Assembly: GCA_928722015.1 (NCBI GenBank) | Contig: CAKMWI010000005.1 | Location: 36,970 to 100,969 of the forward strand | Direction of reading: 5' to 3' | Length of the DNA: 64,000 nucleotides | Origin: Candidatus Gastranaerophilales bacterium | GTDB lineage: Bacteria > Cyanobacteriota > Vampirovibrionia > Gastranaerophilales > Gastranaerophilaceae | In this document: positions 1 to 8,521 of the stretch, piece after piece | How positions within the stretch are numbered: position 1 is the first letter of the stretch | How the letters are laid out: each line of letters opens with the position of its first letter | Program-made: the position numbers and the translations under genes | The notes under the pieces: model-generated | Databases searched by the model: none | The model's input: the letters and a program-made list of their open reading frames with translations, nothing else | Told to the model about the DNA's origin: nothing

Positions 1-603
1 TCTAAAGGCGGAATTCCAAAAGTTGTTGTATTTTTAACAGCTGATGCATTTGGAGTTTTACCTCCTATCTCAAGACTTGATAAAAATGCTGCAATGTATC
101 ACTTTGTAACCGGATTCACTTCTAAGTTAGCCGGTACTGAAAGAGGTGTTACAGAACCTCAACCAACATTCTCAACATTATTTGGTGAACCATTTATGCC
201 AATGGATGCATCAGTATATGCTAAAATGTTGGGTGAAAAATTAGACAAATATGGCACTAAGGTTTACCTTGTTAACACAGGATGGGCCGGAGGTTCAGCA
301 GCTTCAGGCGCTAAACGTATGAAGTTAGCTTATACTCGTGCAATGGTTTCAGCAGCATTAAACGGCTCGTTTGATAATGTTGAATTCAAACATCATGATG
401 TATTCAACGTAGATTATCCAACATCTTGTCCTAACGTTCCTGATGAAATGTTAGATGCAAGAGGATTATGGGCTGATAAAAATGCTTATGATGAAGCTGC
501 TAATAAATTGGCTCAAATGTTTGCTGATAACTTTGCAGCTAAATATCCTAATATGCCATCTGAAATTGTTAATGCAGGTCCTAAAGCTAAAACAATTGCT
601 TAA
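1..603 (+). CDS. pckA: Phosphoenolpyruvate carboxykinase (ATP), C-terminal part
   Basis: The reading frame is open from base 1 to the TAA at 601-603, so the gene starts before the window and only its last 200 residues are seen. They carry the C-terminal signature of ATP-dependent PEP carboxykinase: LTADAFGVLPPISRL, then AGTERGVTEPQPTFSTLFG and a VNTGWAGG block. The family converts oxaloacetate plus ATP to PEP, CO2 and ADP in the cytoplasm, either for gluconeogenesis or, in anaerobes, for CO2 fixation toward oxaloacetate; the direction cannot be told here. A strong hairpin terminator follows 27 nt after the stop, so this is the last gene of its transcript. The identification is very secure. 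Confidence 0.95.
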   Translation, partial: SKGGIPKVVVFLTADAFGVLPPISRLDKNAAMYHFVTGFTSKLAGTERGVTEPQPTFSTLFGEPFMPMDASVYAKMLGEKLDKYGTKVYLVNTGWAGGSAASGAKRMKLAYTRAMVSAALNGSFDNVEFKHHDVFNVDYPTSCPNVPDEMLDARGLWADKNAYDEAANKLAQMFADNFAAKYPNMPSEIVNAGPKAKTIA

Positions 604-630
604 TAATTCTCAGAAAAAGGAAAATATCGA

Positions 631-664
631 AAAGTCCTGTGAAAAATTTTTCACAGGACTTTTT
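631..664 (+). terminator. Rho-independent terminator of pckA
   Basis: A perfect 32-base palindrome (631-662) with arms starting AAAGTCCTGTG runs into TTTT. It lies directly downstream of pckA. Confidence 0.9.
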
Positions 665-753
665 GATATGAATAGATTAAAAGATTTCCTTTAAAAAGAT
701 GATTAAAAGTATTCTTGCTTACTATAAAATTATAAAACCAGAGAGATATAAAA

Positions 754-885
754 ATGAAAACAATCTTAATAATTCTAGGAATACTTATTTGTATAAATTT
801 TCTTGTAATAACTATAAGCAAAGCTTTTGCAGATGATATTAAAACGGAGTTAAAAACAGAAGCAACTCTTCAAAATACACTTTAA
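754..885 (+). CDS. Small secreted or membrane peptide, 43 aa
   Basis: This short frame runs from ATG 754 to TAA 883-885, with a purine-rich GAGAG stretch 9-13 nt upstream. The product has a Lys at position 3, a hydrophobic stretch of about 20 residues and an ISKAFA-DD segment that looks like a signal peptidase I site. That leaves a mature peptide of only about 17 residues. It sits between the pckA terminator and a second hairpin at 899-930, so it has its own transcriptional space. No homologue is recognised. It could also be a membrane-retained small protein or a chance frame; the signal-peptide shape and flanking terminators argue for a real gene. Confidence 0.5.
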   Translation: MKTILIILGILICINFLVITISKAFADDIKTELKTEATLQNTL

Positions 886-898
886 ATTTTTCAAATGA

Positions 899-930
899 AA
901 AAGAGCTACACATCAAAGTATAGCTCTTTT
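899..930. terminator. Bidirectional terminator
   Basis: Ten-base arms AAAAGAGCTA / TAGCTCTTTT surround a 12-nt loop, giving a T-run on both strands. It lies between the small peptide gene (plus) and the end of gatA (minus), and can serve both. Confidence 0.8.
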
Positions 931-949
931 GATTATCTTTTTACAAAAA

Positions 950-2413
950 TTAAATATTAGCTAATTTTTTATAAAAATCATTTGCCTGCTCAAACTTATA
1001 CGCGAAATTAAACAACCTTGTTTCTTGTAATTGTGGAGCCAAAATCTGCAAGCCTATTGGCATACCATCTGAATCAAAACCGGCAGGAACACTGATTCCA
1101 GGCAATCCGGCTAAGTTACAACTAATAGTTGCAATATCAGTCAAATACATAGCAAGAGGATCTGATGATTTTGCTCCAAGCTCAAACGCTGTGTTTGGAC
1201 AAGTTGGAGAAATCAATACATCTACTTGTTTAAAAGCTTCTTTAAATTCTTCAGTTACCAATGCTCTCATTTGTTGAGCTTTTTTATAATATGCATCATA
1301 ATAGCCTGAAGACAATGCATAAGTACCCAACATTATACGACGCTTAACTTCAGGACCAAACCCCTCAGCACGTGATTTTGTGTATAATTCCATAAGGTTC
1401 TTTGCATCAGGATGTCTGTAACCATATCTAACTCCATCAAACCTTGCTAAGTTAGATGAACATTCTGCAGTTGCAAGAATATAATAAATACCAATTGAAT
1501 ATTTCAATTTTTTCAATGAAATTTCAACAATTTCACAGCCTAATTTTTTATAGGTATCAATAGCATTATCAATAGCCTTCTGAACATCAGGAGAAACGCC
1601 TTCTCCCATAAGTTCCTTAATTATACCTACTTTTTTACCTTTTATATCATTATTCAAATCTTGAGAATAATGTTCAACAGGTAAATTTAAAGATGTTGAA
1701 TCTTTTGGATCATGTCCAGAGATAACTTCAAGTAACTGCGCTGCATCTTCAACCGTTCTTGCAAATGGACCAATTTGATCCAATGATGAAGCAAATGCAA
1801 TCAATCCATATCGAGAAACTCTTCCATAAGTAGGTTTCATCCCTACAATTCCACAAAAACTTGCAGGAAGACGAATAGAACCGCCTGTATCAGAACCAAG
1901 CGCCAAGGTTGCTTCACAAGCAGAAACACTTGCAGCAGAACCGCCAGAAGAACCGCCAGGAACCTTATTTAAATCCCAAGGGTTGTGAACTTTTTTGAAT
2001 GCTGAATTTTCATTAGACGATCCCATTGCAAATTCATCTAAATTTGCTTTACCAACAATCGGAATTAAATTTCCTAACAACTTTTCAGTAACCGTTGCAT
2101 TAAACGGAGATACAAAATTTTCTAAAATCTTACTGGATGCAGTTGTACGTGAACCAACAAGATTCATATTATCTTTTAATGCCAAAGGAATGCCCGCCAA
2201 TAACGGTAATTCTTCACCTTTAGCTATTTTTTCATCTACTTTTTTTGCTGTTGCAAGAGCTGTTTCTTTAGTTAAAGAATTAAAAGCTCCAATTTTTTCT
2301 TCTAAAGAATCTATTCTGTCAAATGCTGCATTTGTAAGTTCTACAGCAGAAATTTCTTTATTTTTTAAAGCTCTGCTTTGTTCAGCAGCGGACTTTTTCA
2401 ATAGCTCGTTCAT
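950..2413 (-). CDS. gatA: Glutamyl-tRNA(Gln)/aspartyl-tRNA(Asn) amidotransferase subunit A
   Basis: The 487-residue product is a full-length amidase-signature protein. The catalytic Ser-cisSer-Lys set is visible: Lys80 in AGIPLALKDN, Ser155 in VPGGSSGGSAA and Ser179 in GSDTGGSIRLP, one residue offset from the S. aureus GatA numbering. In the GatCAB complex this subunit releases ammonia from glutamine to amidate mischarged Glu-tRNA(Gln) or Asp-tRNA(Asn). gatB and gatC are not in the window, so the complex is encoded at dispersed loci, as in Cyanobacteria. The start is supported by AGGAG at normal spacing. A promoter with 17-bp spacing is placed about 30-60 nt upstream of the start. Confidence 0.97.
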   Translation of the reverse strand: MNELLKKSAAEQSRALKNKEISAVELTNAAFDRIDSLEEKIGAFNSLTKETALATAKKVDEKIAKGEELPLLAGIPLALKDNMNLVGSRTTASSKILENFVSPFNATVTEKLLGNLIPIVGKANLDEFAMGSSNENSAFKKVHNPWDLNKVPGGSSGGSAASVSACEATLALGSDTGGSIRLPASFCGIVGMKPTYGRVSRYGLIAFASSLDQIGPFARTVEDAAQLLEVISGHDPKDSTSLNLPVEHYSQDLNNDIKGKKVGIIKELMGEGVSPDVQKAIDNAIDTYKKLGCEIVEISLKKLKYSIGIYYILATAECSSNLARFDGVRYGYRHPDAKNLMELYTKSRAEGFGPEVKRRIMLGTYALSSGYYDAYYKKAQQMRALVTEEFKEAFKQVDVLISPTCPNTAFELGAKSSDPLAMYLTDIATISCNLAGLPGISVPAGFDSDGMPIGLQILAPQLQETRLFNFAYKFEQANDFYKKLANI

Positions 2414-2444
2414 AATTTCTCCTTAAAAGCTAATTCTCAAAATG

Positions 2445-2473
2445 ATTGTAAGACAAACATGTATTGATAGCAA
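2445..2473 (-). promoter_or_regulatory. Predicted sigma-70 promoter of gatA
   Basis: On the minus strand, -35 TTGCTA (2468-2473) and -10 TACAAT (2445-2450) are separated by 17 bp. The predicted start gives a leader of about 25 nt containing the AGGAG ribosome binding site. Confidence 0.5.
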
Positions 2474-2562
2474 GATTTTACCTAAAATACAGTTAAAAGT
2501 TCATAATATAAAACTCAATAGTATCTATCAATAAATTACCTTAAATTTACTGAAAAAATTTA

Positions 2563-3270
2563 TCACACTCGTTTTCCCAAAGATTTTGAAATTTTTGCGT
2601 GAATCATGTTTGCCTGATTCAAATACTCTGTTAATTTTTCGTAATTTTGAACCTTTTCCCCATAAGGAACATTCATTTCTACCAGCTCGTCCACACTTTT
2701 GTTTATTTTGGAAAGCTGTTCTAACGAATCACTAAGTGTAACAACCGAATTTACTTTTTTAGAAATTTTTGCAAGTATTTGACGTGATAAAAAAGATTGA
2801 ATTTTATATATTACAGGCATCTTTTGCTTAAAACTTTGATGAAATTCTTGCGAATTTCTTTCTCCTAACACTCGTCCGCCATACAGCTGTTGTTTTCTCA
2901 AAACATCCAACTCTTGCATAATACGTTGCCTTTTAGCTTTTAACCCCAAAGATTCATTTTGAGTACCATAATTATCTGCAACTTTAATCTTTGCGTCTAA
3001 ATCTTTTACGAGTGATTCTTTTTCTTTAATCCGATATTCAATACTTAACTCTTCTGTTTCAGATTGATCAAAAGTAGTTTTATTCAGAATTGCAGAATCA
3101 TAACCATTTAAGCGTTTGATAGGATTTGTAGTATTATTGGAAGTTTGTGCTGATTTTTGAGAAATTTCACTTGGATTAAAATTTCCGCTAAACGGATTTA
3201 CCGCAGAAAAATTATAATCTCTGCTAAAAATATTTCCATTTACCTTATTATTGTTGTTACCACTATCCAT
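2563..3270 (-). CDS. Hypothetical protein with Asn-rich N terminus and coiled coil
   Basis: The product has 235 residues and is not recognised. The first 45 residues are rich in Asn, Ser and Phe with no signal peptide and include VNPFSG (Phe27, Gly29), one of the recurrent F-x-G elements in this window. Residues about 70-130 are strongly charged and heptad-like (coiled coil), and the C-terminal third is helical. There is no Shine-Dalgarno. Instead a TAAAAT hexamer (3277-3282) ends exactly 6 nt before the ATG, suggesting leaderless expression. It is downstream of gene 3334-4470 on the same strand, 63 nt away, but probably has its own promoter. Confidence 0.75.
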   Translation of the reverse strand: MDSGNNNNKVNGNIFSRDYNFSAVNPFSGNFNPSEISQKSAQTSNNTTNPIKRLNGYDSAILNKTTFDQSETEELSIEYRIKEKESLVKDLDAKIKVADNYGTQNESLGLKAKRQRIMQELDVLRKQQLYGGRVLGERNSQEFHQSFKQKMPVIYKIQSFLSRQILAKISKKVNSVVTLSDSLEQLSKINKSVDELVEMNVPYGEKVQNYEKLTEYLNQANMIHAKISKSLGKRV

Positions 3271-3276
3271 ACAAAT

Positions 3277-3282
3277 ATTTTA
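3277..3282 (-). promoter_or_regulatory. -10 box 6 nt before the start of gene 2563-3270
   Basis: TAAAAT on the minus strand, exactly 6 nt from the ATG. No Shine-Dalgarno is present. Part of the leaderless set described in the findings. Confidence 0.4.
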
Positions 3283-3333
3283 AAACAAGAAAAAAAATTT
3301 TTTCACCATTAAAAGTATGATATTACAAAAATT

Positions 3334-4470
3334 TTAACTAATAGTGTATACCTTTTTATAATATAACCATAAGCCCCAAACAGTAAGAACAATATTAGGA
3401 AGCCAGGCGGCTAAAAATGGAGCAAGAGAACCGGCTTCACCAAAAGATAACGAAAGTGCCCTAACAACATAATACGCAAATATAATTAAGATACTAAATA
3501 AAAATCCACGATTATATCTTACTCTAGGCGGCGTAATTGCCAATGGAACACCTACCAATACAAACACAATAGTTGTTAAAGGAAGAGCAATTTTATCAAA
3601 CAACTCTATTGTATAGACCTGCCGTGATTCAGGAGTAATATTGGAAGATGCCAAATATTTCATCAATCTGGTAAAGTTCATCTCTTTAGCAACATTTTTA
3701 TTCATCTCTTTTGATAAGTCTAATCCAAATTTAACAACAGAAGTCTCAAATAAAGTTGTATTTAAAACCTGTCCATCATTTCCTATCGTATAAGCAGCAC
3801 CTTTTTCAAACTTCCACCCTTCTGGGGAAGTTTTTCCTTGTCTTGCCTGAAGTACCTGAATAGTTCCATCTTTAGAATTATCCAAAACAGTAACATTATA
3901 TAATGTTTTTCTCTCACAAGACCCAACATAAAACAATCTTTTTAAAACCCCGTTATCAGTAAGTTCTTTAAAAACAAAATTTTGTTTGCCATCAGGAATA
4001 TTTTTTTGTCCTAAAGCCCATAATGCCAAATCTTTAGCTTGCTTTGTCATGATTGGAACAACACTTTCATTGATAAAAAAACTTGACAAAGACATTAAAA
4101 TTGCAAAAATAAAAATAGGTTTTGCGATTCTATTTAATCCAATCCCACAAGCTCTCATTACAGTAATCTCAGAAGACAAACTTAACCGATTAAGGGTCAT
4201 AACAGTAGATAACAAAACTCCCATAGGAATTGTCATAACAATAACCGAAGGTAAGTTTAGTAAAATAATTATAAATGCTACTTTAAACGGAATCCCAAAT
4301 TTTGCAATTTGTTTAATCAATGTAATAAAAGTATCAGAAGCAAAAATAATTGTAGTAAAAACAAATACACCCATTAAGAACATTTCTATTACTTGTTTTA
4401 AGATATATCTGTCTAAAATTTTTATATTATTATACTTCTCTACAATATTATTCCAAAACGATTTAAACAT
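3334..4470 (-). CDS. LptF/LptG family LPS export permease
   Basis: The 378-residue protein has the LptF/G (YjgP/YjgQ) layout: paired membrane helices in the first 120 residues, a periplasmic beta-jellyroll region of about 150 residues, and two or three C-terminal helices. Typical segments are ILDRYILKQVIEMFL at the N terminus and a Pro-rich PMGVLLSTVMTLNRL loop. These permeases pair with the LptB ATPase to pull lipopolysaccharide from the inner membrane. LptF and LptG cannot be told apart here, and the other lpt genes are not in the window. It supports a diderm envelope. No Shine-Dalgarno precedes the start; TAAAAT (4477-4482) ends 6 nt before the ATG. Confidence 0.88.
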   Translation of the reverse strand: MFKSFWNNIVEKYNNIKILDRYILKQVIEMFLMGVFVFTTIIFASDTFITLIKQIAKFGIPFKVAFIIILLNLPSVIVMTIPMGVLLSTVMTLNRLSLSSEITVMRACGIGLNRIAKPIFIFAILMSLSSFFINESVVPIMTKQAKDLALWALGQKNIPDGKQNFVFKELTDNGVLKRLFYVGSCERKTLYNVTVLDNSKDGTIQVLQARQGKTSPEGWKFEKGAAYTIGNDGQVLNTTLFETSVVKFGLDLSKEMNKNVAKEMNFTRLMKYLASSNITPESRQVYTIELFDKIALPLTTIVFVLVGVPLAITPPRVRYNRGFLFSILIIFAYYVVRALSLSFGEAGSLAPFLAAWLPNIVLTVWGLWLYYKKVYTIS

Positions 4471-4476
4471 ATTTTG

Positions 4477-4482
4477 ATTTTA
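4477..4482 (-). promoter_or_regulatory. -10 box 6 nt before the LptF/G gene
   Basis: TAAAAT on the minus strand, followed by six bases and the ATG at 4470. Leaderless candidate. Confidence 0.4.
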
Positions 4483-4510
4483 ATCTAAAAAAAAGTTTTA
4501 AGCAAATTAT

Positions 4511-5158
4511 TTAATTTGACTCTTTCAGAATTAAAATCGTCTGTTCAATCTCCGTTTTCAGATATTCCAACTGTTCAGTAATATTGTTAGGATTATAAAT
4601 ATATCCGGCACTCCCATAAGCCAAATATGGATTATATTTCTCTGCTTCACTTCTTAACAAAGCTATTGAACGCGAATGTGTATTTAGTTCCATCAACCTT
4701 TTATAAGACACAAACTGACTTTCAGGTCTATTATTATATTTATCCCTAAAATAATCCGCATTTTTGTTAAAATAATAAACTTTAGCATTAAAAATCTGAA
4801 CATTTCCGTTATTTTCAATCAAATCAAAAATATCTTCCAACATCGGAATAAACTCATTCAAATCATTAACATATTGAGAAGTCTTATCTGACTTTAGAAT
4901 AATATTAACAAATGCAGGATTATCGCGAGGTACCGGTTTCAATGCATTTTCTGAATTAAAATCCTTAGCAGGACGAGAATCTACATTTGGCTTAGAATCT
5001 TTTGCCGGCTCATAATTTCTGGTTAAATCAGGTAATGTACCAACATACCCCTTTCCATAATTATCCGTTTTTTGTTGCTTTGCCCAAACACTTGATGAAA
5101 ACAAAACAAGCAATACAAGAATAAAAATTATACTATGAAAAAACTTACACTTATTCAT
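4511..5158 (-). CDS. Secreted hypothetical protein
   Basis: The 215-residue protein begins with a clear Sec signal peptide: basic MNKCK, a hydrophobic core to about residue 24, and cleavage near SSSVWA-KQQ. Residues 25-75 are low in hydrophobics, rich in Asp, Lys and Pro, and probably flexible. The rest is helical with several Tyr-rich stretches. No family is recognised; it is predicted periplasmic. The gene has no Shine-Dalgarno: a perfect TATAAT (5165-5170) ends 6 nt before the ATG. It lies 41 nt upstream of the LptF/G gene on the same strand. Confidence 0.78.
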   Translation of the reverse strand: MNKCKFFHSIIFILVLLVLFSSSVWAKQQKTDNYGKGYVGTLPDLTRNYEPAKDSKPNVDSRPAKDFNSENALKPVPRDNPAFVNIILKSDKTSQYVNDLNEFIPMLEDIFDLIENNGNVQIFNAKVYYFNKNADYFRDKYNNRPESQFVSYKRLMELNTHSRSIALLRSEAEKYNPYLAYGSAGYIYNPNNITEQLEYLKTEIEQTILILKESN

Positions 5159-5164
5159 ACCACA

Positions 5165-5170
5165 ATTATA
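5165..5170 (-). promoter_or_regulatory. -10 box TATAAT 6 nt before the start of gene 4511-5158
   Basis: A consensus TATAAT on the minus strand, six bases before the ATG, with no Shine-Dalgarno. One of the clearest members of the leaderless set. Confidence 0.5.
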
Positions 5171-5209
5171 ACGATATATGATAAAAAATCATCATTTGTT
5201 TATCTTATA

Positions 5210-5845
5210 TTACTTTAAAATTTTCTTCTTTTTAGAACTCGTATTATCACATTGAGAATAGGTTGGATTACCAAAAGGTCTCATTTGCGGATTTGATTTA
5301 TAATAATCTTTTTGATGTGCTTCTCTTTTATAATCTCTTTTTTCTAACCTTTGAATTTCCTTAAATTTTGAACGCTGTAATCTTGTGAGACATTTTTGAA
5401 ACTCCTTATTTTCACAGCTAAATAGTTTGTCAATATCTTTTTTAATATTTTTTACTACTCGTTTTTGACAAGCTATCTCACGCTCCGGAGCATTACCTTC
5501 TTCCAAAGCTCTTAATTTAAAACTTTCTTTTAACAACAAATCAAATTTTTGTTCAAAAATAGGATTATTTTCCCGCAATAACTCTTCTCTTTTTTGTATC
5601 TGCTCATCTGTTAGATTTAAAGCATTATATATAGTAGCTCTTTCATGCTGCATTCTATCTATAAGTTTTTTATATTCGAGAGCCGCTCTCGGATAATCAT
5701 AAGATTTTGAATCTTTTGATACACACTTCGAAGATTGACTTCTATAATCACAAACTTTACCTGATTGCGTATAGTTACAACTTGCCCAACCAATATTTGA
5801 AGTAAATAAAACACATATACTTATTAATAATAATTGTTTCTTCAT
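5210..5845 (-). CDS. Periplasmic LTXXQ-motif (Spy/CpxP-like) protein
   Basis: The 211-residue product has a signal peptide ending near NIGWA-SCNY, two close Cys residues after it (CNYTQSGKVC), and a helical body containing NLTDEQIQKREEL. That element matches the LTxxQ signature of Spy/CpxP periplasmic chaperones and metal-resistance proteins. The body is very rich in Lys, Glu and Arg, as expected for a helical cradle. The assignment is to a fold class, not to a proven chaperone function. The start is supported by GAGG upstream. The C terminus is basic (SSKKKKILK). Confidence 0.65.
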   Translation of the reverse strand: MKKQLLLISICVLFTSNIGWASCNYTQSGKVCDYRSQSSKCVSKDSKSYDYPRAALEYKKLIDRMQHERATIYNALNLTDEQIQKREELLRENNPIFEQKFDLLLKESFKLRALEEGNAPEREIACQKRVVKNIKKDIDKLFSCENKEFQKCLTRLQRSKFKEIQRLEKRDYKREAHQKDYYKSNPQMRPFGNPTYSQCDNTSSKKKKILK

Positions 5846-5890
5846 ATAAAAACCTCATTTTCAATTTAATTTTCTCATAAATTAGAAATT

Positions 5891-5919
5891 TTTCAAATCA
5901 ATAATATTTATAGTAAAAT
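5891..5919 (+). promoter_or_regulatory. Predicted promoter of mrnC, -10 box 6 nt before ATG
   Basis: TTTCAA (5891-5896), 17 bp, then TAAAAT (5914-5919), which ends 6 nt before the ATG at 5926. No Shine-Dalgarno is present. Confidence 0.4.
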
Positions 5920-5925
5920 TTCATT

Positions 5926-6303
5926 ATGGAAAATATAAATTTAAGAAATTATGCATATCTTGGTGATGCAGTTTGGGAACTGTTTATTAGGGAAAAAACA
6001 ATCCTCTTAACTAACAATGCAAAGAAATTACACCAAATTACAACTAATCTTGTAAAAACTCATACTCAAAATGAACTTCTGCACTTTTTAGAATCAAACT
6101 TAACAGAAGAAGAACTTGAAATAGCAAAAAGAGCCCGAAATTTACCTATACCTGTCGGCAGAAGAAATATACAATCAGAATACAGACAAGCAACAGCCTT
6201 TGAAACTCTTATCGGCTATTGGTATACTCATGATAAAAACAGATTTGAGGAAATAACAGATATCTGTATGGAAAAAATAAAAAGGATGAAAAAAGACCTC
6301 TAA
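5926..6303 (+). CDS. mrnC: Mini-ribonuclease III
   Basis: The 125-residue protein is a stand-alone RNase III catalytic domain without a dsRNA-binding domain. It shows the two signature blocks of the family: YLGDAVWELFIRE near residue 11 with the catalytic Asp, and YRQATAFETLIGYWY near residue 87. Mini-III enzymes of Gram-positive bacteria, Cyanobacteria and chloroplasts mature 23S rRNA ends. The gene stands alone, opposite in direction to its neighbours. The terminator hairpin begins within its last codons and includes the stop codon in the loop. The start is the first ATG and lacks a Shine-Dalgarno. Confidence 0.93.
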   Translation: MENINLRNYAYLGDAVWELFIREKTILLTNNAKKLHQITTNLVKTHTQNELLHFLESNLTEEELEIAKRARNLPIPVGRRNIQSEYRQATAFETLIGYWYTHDKNRFEEITDICMEKIKRMKKDL

Positions 6304-6318
6304 ACAGAGGTCTTTCTC
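6292..6318 (+). terminator. Terminator overlapping the mrnC stop codon
   Basis: Nine-base arms AAAGACCTC / GAGGTCTTT with loop TAAACA; the loop contains the mrnC TAA. The tail TCTTTCTC is moderately T-rich. Confidence 0.8.
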
Positions 6319-6357
6319 ATTATACACTCGGTTTAAATAATTATTGCCTGAGTAAAA

Positions 6358-7338
6358 TTATTCACCTTCAATTTCATCCATAGCTTTAACATATCTAAGT
6401 CTCAATTCCTTATCATTAATTGCTTCAACTGAGAAATCAATATAATGATCTTCTGTTGGGTATTCACCAATTAAATTTTTCAGAAGAATACTATTTGCTC
6501 CCAAATATCCCTTTGAAACATTACCTGTTTCCACATATTCAGAAGTACCATTTCTCTTTGCGACATTAAGAGTATCGCCATTAGTTTGAACAAAAGCTCT
6601 GGATTTTAATTTGCAATCAAAAATTGATCCATCCTTTTCCCCTGTCTCATTTTCATATTCTTCTACAAATAAACCTCCAGGATTATGAAGAGTTCTACCA
6701 TCTTTAGTTGTTATAGAGAAAGAACCTGAAGGAATTCTGAAAACTCTTTTTCCATAAGTTTCATGATTACCCTCATAATCCAAAATTTCAGTATCATAAA
6801 CCAGAATTTTTTTAGAAGATTCAAGGATGTTCATATCACCAATTTCTCGTGAACCATACTCCCAATCACGAGTACCTTCATAATGTACAATATTTCTATT
6901 TGATGTACTATCATTCATATTTCCGTCAGTTCCGGTAATATCCCAGTTATCCATATTTTTAAATAATGTATCTAACGGGATTGGTCTTTGATATTTATAA
7001 TACCATTTTATAATTGTATCTCCTGGATGATTATATCCGGTTGTATCAATAATGGATGCATCAGCATCAGCATTTGCATCAGCATTTGCGTCTGCATCTG
7101 CATGAGCTTCTGCAAAGACTTCTTTATCACAACTTGTTACAACACTACCAGCAACAGGTAAAAAACATAATGCCATAATTGCTGTACGCATTGCATTTGC
7201 ATTATTTTTCTTCTTATCACCGGTAAATGTTACAGCATTTTCCTGTAAAGTATTTGCAGTCTGAACACTCTTGTTATTATTTACAAGAGATTTTCCAAAT
7301 CCAGCGTATCCATAATTGTTAATTGCATTAACTTGCAT
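6358..7338 (-). CDS. Putative lipoprotein with long N-terminal leader and Asp/Ala repeat
   Basis: The start is fixed by a perfect AGGAGG upstream, giving 326 residues. The first 49 residues are Asn-rich and soluble and contain VTFTG (Phe38, Gly40). A lipoprotein-like segment follows: a hydrophobic run from about residue 51 and VVTSC with Cys70 fitting a lipobox, but displaced about 50 residues from the N terminus. Residues 79-95 are an Asp/Ala/Asn repeat (ADADANADANADADA) encoded by a six-base tandem repeat near 7055-7110. The C-terminal 220 residues look like a beta-rich extracellular domain. No family is recognised. An internal start at Met50 would make a classical lipoprotein but lacks a ribosome binding site. 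Confidence 0.72.
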   Translation of the reverse strand: MQVNAINNYGYAGFGKSLVNNNKSVQTANTLQENAVTFTGDKKKNNANAMRTAIMALCFLPVAGSVVTSCDKEVFAEAHADADANADANADADASIIDTTGYNHPGDTIIKWYYKYQRPIPLDTLFKNMDNWDITGTDGNMNDSTSNRNIVHYEGTRDWEYGSREIGDMNILESSKKILVYDTEILDYEGNHETYGKRVFRIPSGSFSITTKDGRTLHNPGGLFVEEYENETGEKDGSIFDCKLKSRAFVQTNGDTLNVAKRNGTSEYVETGNVSKGYLGANSILLKNLIGEYPTEDHYIDFSVEAINDKELRLRYVKAMDEIEGE

Positions 7339-7430
7339 AGAGTGCCTCCTATTCGTAAAACCTGGATATTTTAAACCTGAACATGATTTAAGTTGCTATC
7401 CAGTACATAAAATTTTATCATAAAAAGCTA

Positions 7431-7459
7431 AAAAGCAGGCTATAATATAAATTACAGCC
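7431..7459 (-). terminator. Probable recA terminator
   Basis: Read on the minus strand, GGCTGTAA pairs with TTATAGCC (one G-U), and a T-rich stretch follows. It lies 34 nt after the recA stop. Confidence 0.5.
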
Positions 7460-7492
7460 ACAATTTAATTTCATAAATCTTAACAATAATAT

Positions 7493-8509
7493 TTACTGAG
7501 CCAACTTTTCGCGGACAAGCGCTTCAACTTCAGCTAAAACATCAGGATTTTGTTCTAAAAATTCCTTAGCTTTTTCTCTGCCCTGCCCTAATTTTTCTTC
7601 GTTATAACTAAACCATGCTCCAGCTTTTTTAACAATATCAAGATTTACAGCAACATCTAAAATATTACCGACTTTAGAGATTCCTTTACCAAAAATAATA
7701 TCAAATTCAGCAGTTCTAAACGGAGGAGCTACCTTATTTTTCAAAACTCTTACTCTTACATGGTTTCCAATTTCACCTTCATCACCTTTGAGAGTTTCAG
7801 TGCGTTTAATTTCCATACGTACAGATGCATAATATTTAAGAGCATTACCACCGGTAGTAGTTTCAGGATTACCATACATAACCCCTATTTTCATTCGCAA
7901 TTGGTTAATAAATATTACTGTAGTATTTGTTTTTCCAATAATACCAGTAAGTTTTCTCAAAGCCTTAGACATCAAACGAGCTTGAAGTCCCATCTGTTGA
8001 TCTTCCATAGAACCTTCAATTTCGGCCTTTGGAACAAGTGCAGCAACTGAGTCAACAACAACAATATCCACTGCTCCGGAACGAACCAACTCTTCAGTAA
8101 TATCAAGAGCTTGTTCTCCGGTATCCGGTTGAGAAATCAATAAATCATCAACCTGAACACCCAAATTTCTGGCATATTCCGGATCAAGAGCATGCTCAGC
8201 ATCAACGAAAGCTGCTATACCACCTCGTTTTTGACACTCTGCAACAATATGTTGGGCAAGAGTAGTTTTCCCTGATGATTCAGGACCATAAATCTCAATA
8301 ATACGACCGCGAGGAATTCCTCCAATGCCAAGTGCAACATCTAAAGACAAAGCACCTGTAGGGATAGCATCAACATTAACAGTGGTTTTATCACCCAGCT
8401 TCATAATTGAGCCTTTACCAAAATCTTTCTCAATTTTCTCAATAGCAAGCTTTAGCGCCTTGTTTCTCTCCTCGCTAATATTAACTACAGGTGATTCCTT
8501 CACTGCCAT
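7493..8509 (-). CDS. recA: Recombinase A
   Basis: The 338-residue protein is a standard-length RecA. Walker A is GPESSGKTT at residues 75-83, Walker B is near VVDSVAALVPK, and the loop MEDQQMGLQARLMSKALRK is intact. It forms ATP-dependent filaments on ssDNA for homologous recombination and for activation of LexA-type repressors. The C-terminal acidic tail of many RecAs is reduced here to a short REKLAQ end. The gene starts 12 nt after the stop of the MerR-like gene and has AGAGGA as ribosome binding site, so the two are almost certainly co-transcribed. Confidence 0.98.
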   Translation of the reverse strand: MAVKESPVVNISEERNKALKLAIEKIEKDFGKGSIMKLGDKTTVNVDAIPTGALSLDVALGIGGIPRGRIIEIYGPESSGKTTLAQHIVAECQKRGGIAAFVDAEHALDPEYARNLGVQVDDLLISQPDTGEQALDITEELVRSGAVDIVVVDSVAALVPKAEIEGSMEDQQMGLQARLMSKALRKLTGIIGKTNTTVIFINQLRMKIGVMYGNPETTTGGNALKYYASVRMEIKRTETLKGDEGEIGNHVRVRVLKNKVAPPFRTAEFDIIFGKGISKVGNILDVAVNLDIVKKAGAWFSYNEEKLGQGREKAKEFLEQNPDVLAEVEALVREKLAQ

Positions 8510-8521
8510 CTTATATTCCTC

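Noticed and set aside
1995..2426. Long plus-strand frame inside gatA
   Set aside because: It lies antisense within a secure amidase gene, as do similar frames within rpoB and hom.
3286..3304. A-run/T-run palindrome upstream of gene 2563-3270
   Set aside because: It is low complexity, expected in AT-rich intergenic DNA, and lies on the 5' side of the gene.
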